A stretch of DNA of 64,000 nucleotides from Gaiellasilicea sp963811885 (GCA_963811885.1 CAWETB010000015.1:496001-560000); one strand, 5' to 3'. Positions 15,186 to 23,177 are shown, numbered from the stretch's first letter. Notes: generated from the letters alone by a model not told the origin. Numbers and translations: made by a program.

Positions 15186-15883
15186 CCACCGCAGCCACAG
15201 AGCGCCGTCAGCCCGAGCAGCAGCGCCTGCACACGATCGGCGCGGTCTGCGCGCGGCTGCAGCCCGAGTTCCCGGACATCTCGATCTCGAAGATCCGCTA
15301 CCTCGAGGACCAGGGCCTGCTGACGCCGAAGCGCACGCGTGGGGGGTACCGGCTCTTCAGCGAGGACGACGTCGAGCGGTTGGAGACGATCCTGCGCCTG
15401 CAGCGCGACGAGTTCTTGCCGCTGCGCGTGATCCGGCAGGAGCTCGCCTCGGGCGCCGGCGCAGCGCGGAAGCGCAGCCGCCCGGCAGGTCTCGGCGACC
15501 GCGAGCCCGAGCTCGACCTCGGTGAGCTCTGCGAGCGCGCCGGCATCGACCAGGCGCTCGCGCGCGCCCTCGAGGAGTACGGCCTGCTCTCACCTCGGGT
15601 CGAAGGCGGAGAGCGGCTCTACCGGGAGGGCGATGCAGACATCGCCGCCGCCTGCGGGCGGCTGGCGCAGTTCGGGATCGACGCCCGCCATCTCCGCACC
15701 TTCAAGAACTCGGCGGGCCGCGAGGCCAGCCTGCTCGAGCAGCTCGTTGCGCCGGCACTCCGCTCCCGCAACCCCGAGCGGCGCAAGGCGGGCCTCGACG
15801 ACCTGCAGTCGCTCGCCGACGCGTCGCAGGAGCTCTCGCAGCTGCTCTTCTGGCGCGAGCTGCGCCAGCTGGCGGAGCGGTAG
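15182..15883 (+). CDS. MerR-family regulator (FtsR-like)
   Basis: A 233-residue regulator starting within the FHA stop codon (ATGA overlap). The N-terminal MerR helix-turn-helix is HTIGAVCARLQPEFPDISISK, then IRYLEDQGLLTPKRTRGGYR and FSEDDVERLETILRLQRDEF. The C-terminal half repeats a helical effector-like region (LCERAGIDQALARALEEYGLL) and ends with a long helix. The position after a GarA-like FHA gene matches Rv1828/FtsR, which regulates cell-division genes in corynebacteria and mycobacteria. Target genes here are unknown. Its TAG stop forms the first half of the -10 element of apt. Confidence 0.8.
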   Translation: MTTAATERRQPEQQRLHTIGAVCARLQPEFPDISISKIRYLEDQGLLTPKRTRGGYRLFSEDDVERLETILRLQRDEFLPLRVIRQELASGAGAARKRSRPAGLGDREPELDLGELCERAGIDQALARALEEYGLLSPRVEGGERLYREGDADIAAACGRLAQFGIDARHLRTFKNSAGREASLLEQLVAPALRSRNPERRKAGLDDLQSLADASQELSQLLFWRELRQLAER

Positions 15884-15886
15884 GCT
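15881..15886 (+). promoter_or_regulatory. -10 element TAGGCT for apt, overlapping the merR stop codon
   Basis: TAGGCT is followed by 7 nt and then the GTG at 15894. Its TAG is also the stop codon of the MerR gene, so apt probably has its own leaderless promoter in addition to readthrough. Confidence 0.5.
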
Positions 15887-15893
15887 CGCAGCC

Positions 15894-16424
15894 GTGAGCT
15901 CCGGGGCAGCACTCGACCTGCGTGACCGTGTCCGCGACGTGCCGGACTTCCCCAAGCCGGGGATCGTCTTCAAAGACCTGATGCCGCTGGTCGCCGACGC
16001 GACCTACTTCCGCGAGACGATCGACCGGCTCGCCGACCTGGCGCGACCGCGGCAGCCGGACATCATCCTCGGCGCCGAGGCGCGCGGCTTCATCTTCGGC
16101 GGCGCGCTCGCCGACCGGCTCGGCTGTGGTTTCGTGCCGGCGCGCAAGCCGGGCAAGCTTCCGTGGAAGACGGTCGAGGCGACCTATGACCTCGAGTACG
16201 GCACCGACAGGCTCCAGGTGCACGCGGATGCGATCTCGAAGGGGACGCGCGTGATCGTTCACGACGACGTCCTGGCGACCGGCGGCACGGCCCGCGCGAA
16301 GACGGAGCTCGTCGAGCAGCTCGGCGGCGAGGTCGTCGGCCTGCTTTTCGTCGTCGAGCTCACGTTCCTGAACGGCCGCGACAAGCTGACCGGCTACGAC
16401 GTCGAGTCGCTGATCCAGTACTGA
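15894..16424 (+). CDS. apt: adenine phosphoribosyltransferase
   Basis: A 176-residue type I phosphoribosyltransferase. LRDRVRDVPDFPKPGIVFKD at the N-terminus is the APT signature. The PRPP loop is VIVHDDVLATGGTA, and AEARGFIFGGALADRLG and FVPARKPGKLPW are further APT blocks. It salvages adenine with PRPP to AMP in the cytosol. Length is normal. The GTG start is supported by the -10 element and by the family N-terminus. In many bacteria apt lies near relA; here it ends the rsiG-like/FHA/merR run. Confidence 0.9.
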   Translation: MSSGAALDLRDRVRDVPDFPKPGIVFKDLMPLVADATYFRETIDRLADLARPRQPDIILGAEARGFIFGGALADRLGCGFVPARKPGKLPWKTVEATYDLEYGTDRLQVHADAISKGTRVIVHDDVLATGGTARAKTELVEQLGGEVVGLLFVVELTFLNGRDKLTGYDVESLIQY

Positions 16425-16486
16425 CGGCCCAGTCACCCTGAAAGGTGTCCGTCGGGCCGTCCGGCCGGTCGATAAGCATTCCCACG

Positions 16487-17086
16487 ATGTACGACGCGCT
16501 CACGGCCCGGTACACGTTCGCGTGTCCTCGGCGGGAGCAGGCCCATGTGGCGCTCTCGTCGTTCAGGCTGCTCGAGCGCCTGCCCGGCGCGACGCATCCG
16601 GCGGTCTACGAGGTGCGCTTCGACTGCAGCTGCGGCGAGGAGCATCCCGGCCTCGTCTCGCACGAGGATCTCGACTGGGCGCCGCTGGGCGGGCAGGCCG
16701 GCGCGTTCGTCGACCTGATGACGTCCCGCGTCGTCGACAGCGCCACGGAGCTGCGCGAGACCGCGGCGGCGCACCTGCAGGCGGGGGAGTGGCCGTGGAG
16801 CTTCTACTGCTACCCGGAGGGACGCCCCCGGCCGGTCTTCCCGTCCTCGTTCGTCGCCGTCGCGCCCGGCGAGCGCTGGATCGGGCTCGCAGTCCGCTGC
16901 CCGGTGTGCGAGGCGCTCTCGGTCAATCTCGTCTCGCAGGCGCACGTCGACCTCCCGTTCGCGAACGACGACAGGATCGGCGTCGTCGACCATGTCTTCG
17001 TCGACGACGCGCTCCGGACGGTCGAGGCGTTCCGCTCCGAGCTCGATTCGTCGCGCTTCGACGAGCGCCGCCTGCACCTGAACTAG
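16487..17086 (+). CDS. cysteine-rich hypothetical protein (199 aa)
   Basis: A 199-residue cytosolic protein beginning MYDALTARYTFACPRREQAH. Cysteine pairs are spaced like metal ligands: Cys in FACPRR, DCSCGEEHPGL and RCPVCEALSVNL, so one or two zinc sites are likely. The middle has WPWSFYCYPEGRPRPVFPSSF. It ends EERRLHLN-like after a short acidic helix. I do not recognise the family. The ATG at 16487 is preferred over the upstream in-frame start at 16445 because homologous-looking sequence begins there and GATAAGCAT lies just upstream. Confidence 0.6.
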   Translation: MYDALTARYTFACPRREQAHVALSSFRLLERLPGATHPAVYEVRFDCSCGEEHPGLVSHEDLDWAPLGGQAGAFVDLMTSRVVDSATELRETAAAHLQAGEWPWSFYCYPEGRPRPVFPSSFVAVAPGERWIGLAVRCPVCEALSVNLVSQAHVDLPFANDDRIGVVDHVFVDDALRTVEAFRSELDSSRFDERRLHLN

Positions 17087-17150
17087 GCCTTCCTCCGTTG
17101 TAGAGGCAGCCGGGACGATCCCGGCGATCGACCCTCGAACGGAGGCAGTG

Positions 17151-17732
17151 ATGATCGGAATCACACGTGGAATCTCAACTCTCGCCGGGGCGGTGGTCGC
17201 AGGCATCCTGCTCTGGTTCGCAACCCAGATCGGTACCCAGACGAACTCGGAGTACTGGTCGACGTACGGCCTGATCGCCGCGGCGGGGCTGACGATGGCG
17301 CTCTCGCAGATCCTCGGCGGCTGGACGAAGTGGGGCTGGCCCCGGTTCTCGCTCGGCGTCTTCCTGATCGGCTTCCTGCCCGTGCTCGTCGCCGGCGGGT
17401 GGGTGCTGCTGGCGCGCCAGCCGGCCAACTGGATGAACACGTCGAACTGGTCGCGCGACCTCAGCATCTTCGGCGTCGTCAACGACCTCGGCAACATCCT
17501 GCCGGCGGTCGCGTTCGGGATCGGGCTCACGTTCGGCTTCTCGTTCGACACGGCAGGTCCGCGCCGTGAGGTCGTCGCTGAGGAGCCCGTCGCTCGCGAC
17601 ACCGATGCGCCGCTGACTGCGGACCGCGACACGCCGCCGCCGGTGGCCGTGGGCGACACGCGCCGCGAGGCCGACGCGAACGGCTATCCCGAGCGGACGG
17701 CCGTGACGACCACCGAACGGAAGGAAGACTGA
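17151..17732 (+). CDS. four-helix membrane protein with acidic tail
   Basis: A 193-residue protein with a good ribosome binding site (GGAGG, 5 nt before the ATG). Four hydrophobic segments are visible: about residues 10-24 (LAGAVVAGILLWFA), 41-60 (GLIAAAGLTMALSQILGGW), 66-87 (SLGVFLIGFLPVLVAGGWVL) and 106-125 (LGNILPAVAFGIGLTFGF). After residue 130 comes a disordered, charged tail (VVAEEPVARDTDAPLTADRD). The layout is common in uncharacterised actinobacterial membrane proteins. No catalytic motif is visible. Neighbours give no clue to function. Confidence 0.7.
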   Translation: MIGITRGISTLAGAVVAGILLWFATQIGTQTNSEYWSTYGLIAAAGLTMALSQILGGWTKWGWPRFSLGVFLIGFLPVLVAGGWVLLARQPANWMNTSNWSRDLSIFGVVNDLGNILPAVAFGIGLTFGFSFDTAGPRREVVAEEPVARDTDAPLTADRDTPPPVAVGDTRREADANGYPERTAVTTTERKED

Positions 17733-17792
17733 GGTTCATTCCCTGACACAGGGGATCACGCGGCTGCCGGGCTCCTGTCGATAGGAGTCGTG

Positions 17793-17970
17793 ATGGACGC
17801 CGCCGCCGTCAACCGCCCGAAGCCCGCTGCTTCGGAGCTCCTGCTCGAGCACTGCTTCGTGCTCGACGAGCCACGACGGCCGGCGTCCGACGGCGGCCGC
17901 ACGCCTCGAGGCGCTGCTCGGCCGCGAGCTCGCGCTGCGGCTCGTGCGCGCGCTCTCGACGGTGCGCTAG
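17793..17970 (+). pseudogene. small protein (about 59 aa) with one frameshift
   Basis: The first frame gives MDAAAVNRPKPAASELLLEH and CFVLDEPRRPA. A one-base shift near 17897-17905 leads to AARLEALLGRELALRLVRAL and a stop at 17968-17970. Together they read as a compact helical protein, whereas each frame alone degenerates into Arg/Ala runs. The ribosome binding site is weak. It converges on the membrane-protein gene at 17967, sharing a CTAG that holds both stop codons. The family is not recognised. Confidence 0.45.
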
Positions 17971-18167
17971 ACGCGCTCGCCCGGGCGGTCTTCGCCGCGA
18001 AGGCGGACGAAGAGAAAGATCGCGCCCGCAGAGACGAGCGACATGATGAACGCCGTCGCGTGGGAGACGCCGACCGCAAGCATCCCGATCCAGAGCAGGA
18101 AGAAGAAGAACACGGCCCAGGCGCCGGCCTGAACCCCCTGATCGATCGACGGCATTCGCAGATGCAT
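17967..18167 (-). CDS. small two-helix membrane protein (66 aa)
   Basis: A 66-residue protein: MHLRMPSIDQGVQAG, then AWAVFFFFLLWIGMLAVGV and HATAFIMSLVSAGAIFLFVR, two adjacent transmembrane helices, and a charged end (LRGEDRPGERV). The ATG at 18167 or 18155 could be used. Its stop overlaps the stop of the converging gene at 17970 within CTAG. The function is unknown. Composition strongly supports a real gene compared with the antisense frames. Confidence 0.65.
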   Translation of the reverse strand: MHLRMPSIDQGVQAGAWAVFFFFLLWIGMLAVGVSHATAFIMSLVSAGAIFLFVRLRGEDRPGERV

Positions 18168-18527
18168 CGCCGCGATCCTAGACGAGAGCGCCTCCACCGG
18201 AATGGCCAACCGCGGTCTGGCCCGAGCAGCTTCAGGGATCTTACGCGTGGAAGGAATCGGCGCGAGCCGATTCCTCGGCGCCTGCGTAGCAGGAGCCGCC
18301 ACTGCCAGGAAATAATTCAGGGAGCCGGTGGCGCTTTCGTCCACCGAGCCCGCTGACTTTCCGCTTGCGCGTACGGCCCTCGAGCTCGGATTCGACCTAA
18401 TCGCGCTCCGTGCTCCCTGCAGAGGAGAACCTAGCCGGGCCGGTTCGGCGGAGCAAGACCGCCGCGCGGACGTTTGCTGCAAATTGCGACAACTTTTCTT
18501 CGGGCCTCCGAGAGCCGGGTCGGACCG
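18168..18527. other. 360 bp intergenic region
   Basis: No convincing frame on either strand. The stretch has lower GC than its surroundings (for example GGAAATAATTCAGG near 18308 and TTGCGACAACTTTTCTTC near 18484), which fits promoter DNA for the leftward membrane-protein gene and the rightward uppP. Confidence 0.5.
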
Positions 18528-18533
18528 TAGGAT
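18528..18533 (+). promoter_or_regulatory. -10 element TAGGAT for uppP
   Basis: TAGGAT is followed by 6 nt and the GTG at 18540; no ribosome binding site is present. Confidence 0.5.
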
Positions 18534-18539
18534 GCCGCC

Positions 18540-19478
18540 GTGAGCCGTGCAGCTGTCTGGACCGTCGCGGGCACGGCCATCGGGGCCGCGGTCGTCCTGA
18601 CGGTGCTCGGAGTGGGGGACGACCCGAACGCGCTCCCGAACTGGCAGGCGCTGATCCTGGGGCTCGTCCAGGGCCTGACCGAGCTGCTGCCGGTCTCGTC
18701 TTCGGGCCATCTGATCATCGTGCCGTGGCTCGGCGACTGGGAGTACCTGAAGGAGCACGATGCCTTCAACCAGACGTTCGACGTCGCTCTCCACCTGGGG
18801 ACGCTCGTCGCGGTCGTCGCGTACTTCTGGCGCGACCTGATCGGCCTCCTGACGGCGTGGCTGCACACGCTGCGAACGCGCCGCGTGGAGACGGCAGAGG
18901 AGCGGGTGGCGTGGTTCGTGGTCGTCGCGACGATCCCGGCGGCGATCGTCGGTTTCCTCGGTGAGGACCTGATCGCCGAGCATCTCGGCGAGCCCTGGCA
19001 GATCGCAATCGCCCTCGTGGTGTTCGCTGGGCTGCTCTGGCTCGCAGACCGGCAGCCGGAGCGGCGGGGGATGGATGGGCTCGGGGTCAGCGAGGCACTT
19101 GCGATCGGGGCCGCGCAGAGCCTCGCGCTCATGCCCGGCGTCTCGAGGTCGGGGATCACGATCACGGCCGGGCGGTTCCTCGGGCTCGACCGCGACTCCG
19201 CCGCACGCGCGTCGTTCTTCCTGCTCGTGCCGATCGTGCTCGGAGCGGTTCTGCTGAAGGGGCTGCAGGACGTCGTTCTCGGCGACCTCCCGCCGGGCTC
19301 GACGGGGCCGTTCGTCGTCGGGACGCTCGCGGCGGCGGGGGCCGGGCTGCTCGCGATCGACTGGCTCCTCGGCTACGTCCGCCGGCACGACTACTCGATC
19401 TTCGTCTGGTACCGGCTGATCGCCGCGGCGATCGTGATCCTCTTGATCATCACGGGCGCGCGCTCGGCCGGCTTCTGA
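18540..19478 (+). CDS. uppP: undecaprenyl-diphosphatase
   Basis: A 312-residue integral membrane phosphatase of the BacA/UppP family. The catalytic loops are GLTELLPVSSSGHLIIV (Glu48 and the SSSGH motif) and LALMPGVSRSGITI. TFDVALHLGTLVAVVAYF and FFLLVPIVLGAVLLK are conserved helices. It dephosphorylates undecaprenyl diphosphate to recycle the lipid carrier for peptidoglycan and for the exopolysaccharide genes further along the window. Length is slightly above the usual 270 because of an N-terminal helix (residues 1-25). It is followed without gap by an EamA-type transporter. Confidence 0.92.
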   Translation: MSRAAVWTVAGTAIGAAVVLTVLGVGDDPNALPNWQALILGLVQGLTELLPVSSSGHLIIVPWLGDWEYLKEHDAFNQTFDVALHLGTLVAVVAYFWRDLIGLLTAWLHTLRTRRVETAEERVAWFVVVATIPAAIVGFLGEDLIAEHLGEPWQIAIALVVFAGLLWLADRQPERRGMDGLGVSEALAIGAAQSLALMPGVSRSGITITAGRFLGLDRDSAARASFFLLVPIVLGAVLLKGLQDVVLGDLPPGSTGPFVVGTLAAAGAGLLAIDWLLGYVRRHDYSIFVWYRLIAAAIVILLIITGARSAGF

Positions 19479-19555
19479 GCGCGCGGCCGATCCCGCTCCT
19501 CGTTGCCGGGGCCGCGTGCATTGCGTTCTCCGGGATCCTGGTCCGGCTCGCCGAC

Positions 19556-20353
19556 GTGACGCCGTCGACGGCTGCCTTCTACCGCTGCTTCTACGCGTTG
19601 CCGGCGCTCCTCGTGATCGCACTCGTCGAGCGGCGCCGCTACGGGTCGCGTGAGCGCAACGCGCGCCTGCTCGCGTGGCTCGCAGGATGCTTCTTCGCCG
19701 CCGATCTGATCCTCTGGCATCACTCGATCGCGGCGGTCGGAGCCGGCCTGGGGACGGTGCTCGGCAACGTGCAGGTCGTGCTCGTCCCGATCGCAGCCTG
19801 GCTGCTGCTCTCCGAGCGCCCGGCGGGGCGGGTGGCGGCCGCCGTGCCGGTCGTCCTGATCGGAGTCGTCCTGATCTCCGGCGTCATCGGCGCGGGGGCG
19901 TACGGAAGCAACCCCGCGCTCGGCGTCCTCTTCGGGTTGCTGACCGCGGTGGCCTACGCGGGCTTCCTGCTCACGCTTCGAGCCGGCTCGTCCGATGTCA
20001 GACGCTCCGGCGGAGCGCTCTTCCACGCGACACTCGCCAGCACGGTCGCGATCCTGGTCGCGGGGTGGCTGCTGAACGATCTCGAGCTGCGGACGGGCTG
20101 GGAGTCCTTCGCCTGGCTGGTGACGCTCGCGCTGACGTCGCAGGTGCTCGGCTGGCTCCTGATCGCCGCCGCGTTGCCGCGCGCGCCGGCCGCGATCAGC
20201 TCGGTCGTGCTGACGCTGCAGCCCGTCGCCGCGGTGCTGCTCGCGATCGTGCTCGTGGACGAGAGCCCGTCGGCGGTGCAGCTGGCAGGGGTCGCCGTCG
20301 TCGTCTGCGGGATCGTTCTCGCGACGGGGATGAGGCGATCCGAGCCAACTTGA
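19556..20353 (+). CDS. EamA/DMT-family transporter
   Basis: A drug/metabolite-superfamily permease with about ten hydrophobic helices in two EamA repeats (AGCFFAADLILWHHSIAAVG, GTVLGNVQVVLVPIAAW; SQVLGWLLIAAALPRAPAAI, LTLQPVAAVLLAIVLVDESP). It likely exports small metabolites; the substrate is unknown. The GTG at 19556 gives 265 residues, but clear coding continues upstream in frame (IPLLVAGAACIAFSGILVRL, the first helix) to about 19475, where only CTG is available as a start. The true start probably overlaps the end of uppP, suggesting coupling or a small sequence error. Confidence 0.8.
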   Translation: MTPSTAAFYRCFYALPALLVIALVERRRYGSRERNARLLAWLAGCFFAADLILWHHSIAAVGAGLGTVLGNVQVVLVPIAAWLLLSERPAGRVAAAVPVVLIGVVLISGVIGAGAYGSNPALGVLFGLLTAVAYAGFLLTLRAGSSDVRRSGGALFHATLASTVAILVAGWLLNDLELRTGWESFAWLVTLALTSQVLGWLLIAAALPRAPAAISSVVLTLQPVAAVLLAIVLVDESPSAVQLAGVAVVVCGIVLATGMRRSEPT

Positions 20354-20400
20354 CATAACGCCGGTTCTCGTGCATCGGCTTGCCAGAGGTCAAGAACCGC

Positions 20401-20406
20401 TAATAC
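20401..20406 (+). promoter_or_regulatory. -10 element TAATAC for the GAF gene
   Basis: TAATAC lies 7 nt before the GTG at 20414. TTGCCA at 20380-20385 gives a 15-nt spacing, slightly short for a -35 element. Confidence 0.45.
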
Positions 20407-20413
20407 TGCGTCT

Positions 20414-20899
20414 GTGGCACCTGCGGACGTCTCGGACTCACTCGACAAGATCGGCGCCGAACACTCGGTGTCGCGCGTGCTGCACGTCGCGTGCGGTGAG
20501 CTCGTCGAGCTGCTCGACGCGACGTTCGCATCGGTCTCGCGCGTGATCGGCGATCTGCTCGTCGAGCTCAGCGGCTACCGCCGCGACGGCGGCGAGCACC
20601 CGCTCGAGCTCTTCCTCGTCACCGACTACCCGCTGACGCAGGAAGTGATCCAGATCGGCGAGCCGCGCGTCGTCCGCCGGGCCGATCCCGGTGCCGACCC
20701 GGCCGAGGCCGCCTTGCTCGCGCGTCTCGGCTTCGACTCGCTGCTGATGCTGCCGCTCCGCTCGCACGGTCAGAGCTGGGGCCTCGTCGAGATCTACATC
20801 GAGGACGACCGCACGTTCTCCGCGGACGAGATCGAGAGCGCGCAGGCGATCATCGAGCGCGTCGGCGAGCTCCTCGCGGTGCTCGAGCACCGAATCTGA
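20414..20899 (+). CDS. GAF-domain sensor protein
   Basis: A 161-residue single-domain protein. KIGAEHSVSRVLHVACGELVE opens the GAF fold, AALLARLGFDSLLMLPLRSH and WGLVEIYIEDDRTFSADEIE form the conserved core strands and the closing helix, and IIERVGELLAVLEHR is the C-terminal coiled helix. Stand-alone GAF proteins bind small ligands or partner proteins. No output domain is attached. It lies directly upstream of, and in the same direction as, a sigma-70 gene that has its own -10 element, so a regulatory link is possible but not shown. Confidence 0.8.
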   Translation: MAPADVSDSLDKIGAEHSVSRVLHVACGELVELLDATFASVSRVIGDLLVELSGYRRDGGEHPLELFLVTDYPLTQEVIQIGEPRVVRRADPGADPAEAALLARLGFDSLLMLPLRSHGQSWGLVEIYIEDDRTFSADEIESAQAIIERVGELLAVLEHRI

Positions 20900-20942
20900 T
20901 CCCGGCTGCGTGGTTTGGCACCGAGAAGCTCCCGGGTAGGTG

Positions 20943-20948
20943 TACGTT
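20943..20948 (+). promoter_or_regulatory. -10 element TACGTT for the sigma factor gene at 20956
   Basis: TACGTT ends 7 nt before the ATG at 20956. Confidence 0.45.
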
Positions 20949-20955
20949 TGCCTCC

Positions 20956-22023
20956 ATGACGACAGTCGACATCGAGCACCTGCTTCGCAACGACGAGCTC
21001 CTGCAGCTTCTTGACGCTGCCGAGCAGGGCGGCTCGTTGAAGGCGGCCGAGCTCGCCGACGTCGTCGAGACGCACGAGCTCGATGCACTCGAGCAGGATG
21101 CCCTCTACCGCGAGCTCGATCGCCGCGGGATCGAGGTCGTCGTCGACGAGCCGAAGGAAGAGGAGCCGCCGCCGGCACCCGCCCCGGCCGTCGTCCAGGA
21201 GACGACGACCGACGCGCTGCAGCTCTTCCTGCGCGAGGCAGGCAGGCATGCGCTCCTCACCGCCGCGCAGGAGGTCGAGCTGGCGAAGAAGATCGAGAAG
21301 GGCGACATGCGCGCGAAGCAGCTGATGATCCAGTCGAACCTGCGCCTCGTCGTCTCGATCGCGAAGAACTACCGCAACCAGGGCCTTCCCTTCCTCGACC
21401 TGATCCAGGAGGGGACGCTCGGGCTGATCCGGGCCGTCGAGAAGTTCGACTGGCGCCGTGGCTTCAAGTTCTCGACGTACGCGACGTGGTGGATCCGTCA
21501 GGCGGTTGCACGCGCCCTGGCCGACAAGGCCCGCACGATCCGGATGCCGGTTCACATCGTCGAGCGGCTGCAGAAGATGAACCGCGCCGAGCGGACGCTC
21601 TGGACGCAGCTCGGCCGCGAGCCGACGCTCGAGGAGATCGCCGAGGAGGCTTCCCTCCCGTTGCAGCAGGCGATCGAGGTGCGCGCGGCGGCGCGGGCCT
21701 CCACGAGCCTCGACCAGCCCGTCGGCGAGACCGAGGACGCCGTCTTCGGCGACTTCGTCGCCGGTGAGGGCCCGCTGCCCGAGGAGCAGGTCGAGCTCTC
21801 GCTGCGCAGCCAGGCGCTGAAGGAGGCGCTGGGAGCGCTTTCGGAGCGCGAGCGCCAGGTCGTCGTCCTCCGCTACGGCCTCACCGACGCCGAGCCGAAG
21901 ACGCTCGAGGAGATCGGCCGCCGGCTCGGGCTGACGCGCGAGCGCGTCCGGCAGATCGAGCTCGACTCGCTGAAACGGCTCGCCTCACTGCGCGAGCTGG
22001 AATCGGTCGGCGCCGCGCTCTAG
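20956..22023 (+). CDS. RNA polymerase sigma factor, sigma-70 family (SigA/RpoD-like)
   Basis: A 355-residue group 1/2 sigma factor. An acidic N-terminal part (residues 1-75, including DEPKEEEPPPAPAPA) stands for a short region 1.1. Region 1.2 is DALQLFLREAGRHALLTAAQE, region 2 has NLRLVVSIAKNYRNQGLPFL, DLIQEGTLGLIRAVEKFDW and YATWWIRQAV, region 3 is RMPVHIVERLQKMNRAER, and region 4 ends LGLTRERVRQIELDSLKRL. It directs polymerase to -10/-35 promoters. Its stop codon overlaps that of the converging sigma gene within CTAG at 22020-22023. Which of the two is the principal factor is unclear. Confidence 0.9.
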   Translation: MTTVDIEHLLRNDELLQLLDAAEQGGSLKAAELADVVETHELDALEQDALYRELDRRGIEVVVDEPKEEEPPPAPAPAVVQETTTDALQLFLREAGRHALLTAAQEVELAKKIEKGDMRAKQLMIQSNLRLVVSIAKNYRNQGLPFLDLIQEGTLGLIRAVEKFDWRRGFKFSTYATWWIRQAVARALADKARTIRMPVHIVERLQKMNRAERTLWTQLGREPTLEEIAEEASLPLQQAIEVRAAARASTSLDQPVGETEDAVFGDFVAGEGPLPEEQVELSLRSQALKEALGALSERERQVVVLRYGLTDAEPKTLEEIGRRLGLTRERVRQIELDSLKRLASLRELESVGAAL

Positions 22024-23030
22024 CTGCGCAGGTAGAACTCGAGCCCGGGCGCGACCATCCGCAGCTCGCGGAGGGCGCGTGACTCGAGCTGGCGAACGCG
22101 CTCGCGGGTGATGCCGAGCCCCGCCCCCACCTCTTCGAGCGTCTGCGGGATCTGGCCGTCGAGGCCGAAGCGCTGGGCGAGCACGTGGCGCATGCGCGGG
22201 TTGAGCCGGTCGAGTGCCGCCGCGAGCTCGGTCGAGCGCAGCCGGTCGGCCGTCTCGACGTCGGGGCCTGCGGTCTTGGTGTCCTCGACCATGTCGCCGT
22301 AGAGGCTCTCGCCGTCGCCGACGGGGGTCTCGAGGCTGACGGGATCCTGAACGAGCTCCAGCAGCTCCTGGACGCGCTCGGGGGTGAACCCGGCCTCGAC
22401 CGCGATCTCGTCGGTGGTCGGGTCGCGGTTCAGCTTCTGGGCGAGGACTCGGCGGCCGCGCATCACGCGCCGCACCTGCTCCGCAACGTGGACGGGCAGG
22501 CGGATCGTCCGGCCCTGCTCTGCGAGCGCGCGGGTGACCGCCTGGCGGATCCACCACGTCGCGTAGGTCGAGAGCTTGAAGCCCATCGTGTAGTCGAACT
22601 TCTCGACCGCGCGGATCAGGCCGAGGTTGCCCTCCTGGATCAGGTCGAGCAGCGGCACGCCGGCCTTCGTGTAGTTGCGCGTGATCGACATCACGAGCCG
22701 GAGGTTCGACTCGATCAGCTTGCTCTTGGCTGCCTCGTCGCCCTCGTCCTTGCGCCGGGCGAGCTCACGCTCCTCGGCGGCCGTCAACAGCCGGCCGTCA
22801 CCGATCTGGCGCACGTAGAGCTTGAGCGGGTCCTGGGTCGCCTCCGCGACGGCGACGACCTCGTCCGGCTCGTCCTCGTCCTCACTCTCGGCTTCGGCGT
22901 CCTCTGCCTCGGCGGCTTCTGCCTCCGGCTCGGGCGCGTCGGTCGGCTCGAGCCCGGGCAGAAGCTCGAGATGCGGCTCTGCGGGCTCGGGGACGGCGTG
23001 GAAGACGGGCTCTGCGGCGTTGGGCTCCAT
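22020..23030 (-). CDS. RNA polymerase sigma factor, sigma-70 family (second copy)
   Basis: A 336-residue sigma factor convergent with the one at 20956. A long acidic, low-complexity N-terminus (Glu/Ala/Asp-rich, residues ~25-65) precedes region 1.2 (DPLKLYVRQIGDGRLLTAAE), region 2 (NLRLVMSITRNYTKAGVPLL, LIQEGNLGLIRAVEKFDYTM, YATWWIRQAV), region 3 and region 4 (LGITRERVRQLESRALREL). It differs from its neighbour in region 4 and at the C-terminus (VAPGLEFYLRS), so it is a paralogue rather than a recent copy. The acidic N-terminus resembles principal sigma factors such as HrdB, but its length is that of group 2. Confidence 0.9.
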   Translation of the reverse strand: MEPNAAEPVFHAVPEPAEPHLELLPGLEPTDAPEPEAEAAEAEDAEAESEDEDEPDEVVAVAEATQDPLKLYVRQIGDGRLLTAAEERELARRKDEGDEAAKSKLIESNLRLVMSITRNYTKAGVPLLDLIQEGNLGLIRAVEKFDYTMGFKLSTYATWWIRQAVTRALAEQGRTIRLPVHVAEQVRRVMRGRRVLAQKLNRDPTTDEIAVEAGFTPERVQELLELVQDPVSLETPVGDGESLYGDMVEDTKTAGPDVETADRLRSTELAAALDRLNPRMRHVLAQRFGLDGQIPQTLEEVGAGLGITRERVRQLESRALRELRMVAPGLEFYLRS

Positions 23031-23075
23031 CTGGCATCCGTATCGGCCTTTGACAGCAAAGGCTTGAGGAATCCG

Positions 23076-23103
23076 TTGAAACCTGTCGAAAACCTCTTAC
23101 AGT
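23076..23103 (+). promoter_or_regulatory. sigma-70-type promoter between divergent sigma and amidotransferase genes
   Basis: TTGAAA (23076-23081), a 16-nt spacer and TACAGT (23098-23103) face the amidotransferase gene with a leader of about 85 nt. The whole 160-bp gap is AT-richer than its surroundings and probably also serves the leftward sigma gene. Confidence 0.4.
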
Positions 23104-23177
23104 GAAAGCTCTAACTTCGTTCGAACATGCGGCGTCTACCCTTCACGAGTTGGAAATTCTCCAGCCGACCTGCGACC

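Noticed and set aside
20350..20355. TTGACA as a -35 element for the GAF gene
   Set aside because: At 16-18 nt spacing the -10 position reads CATCGG-like sequence; the TAATAC at 20401 is too far away to pair with it.
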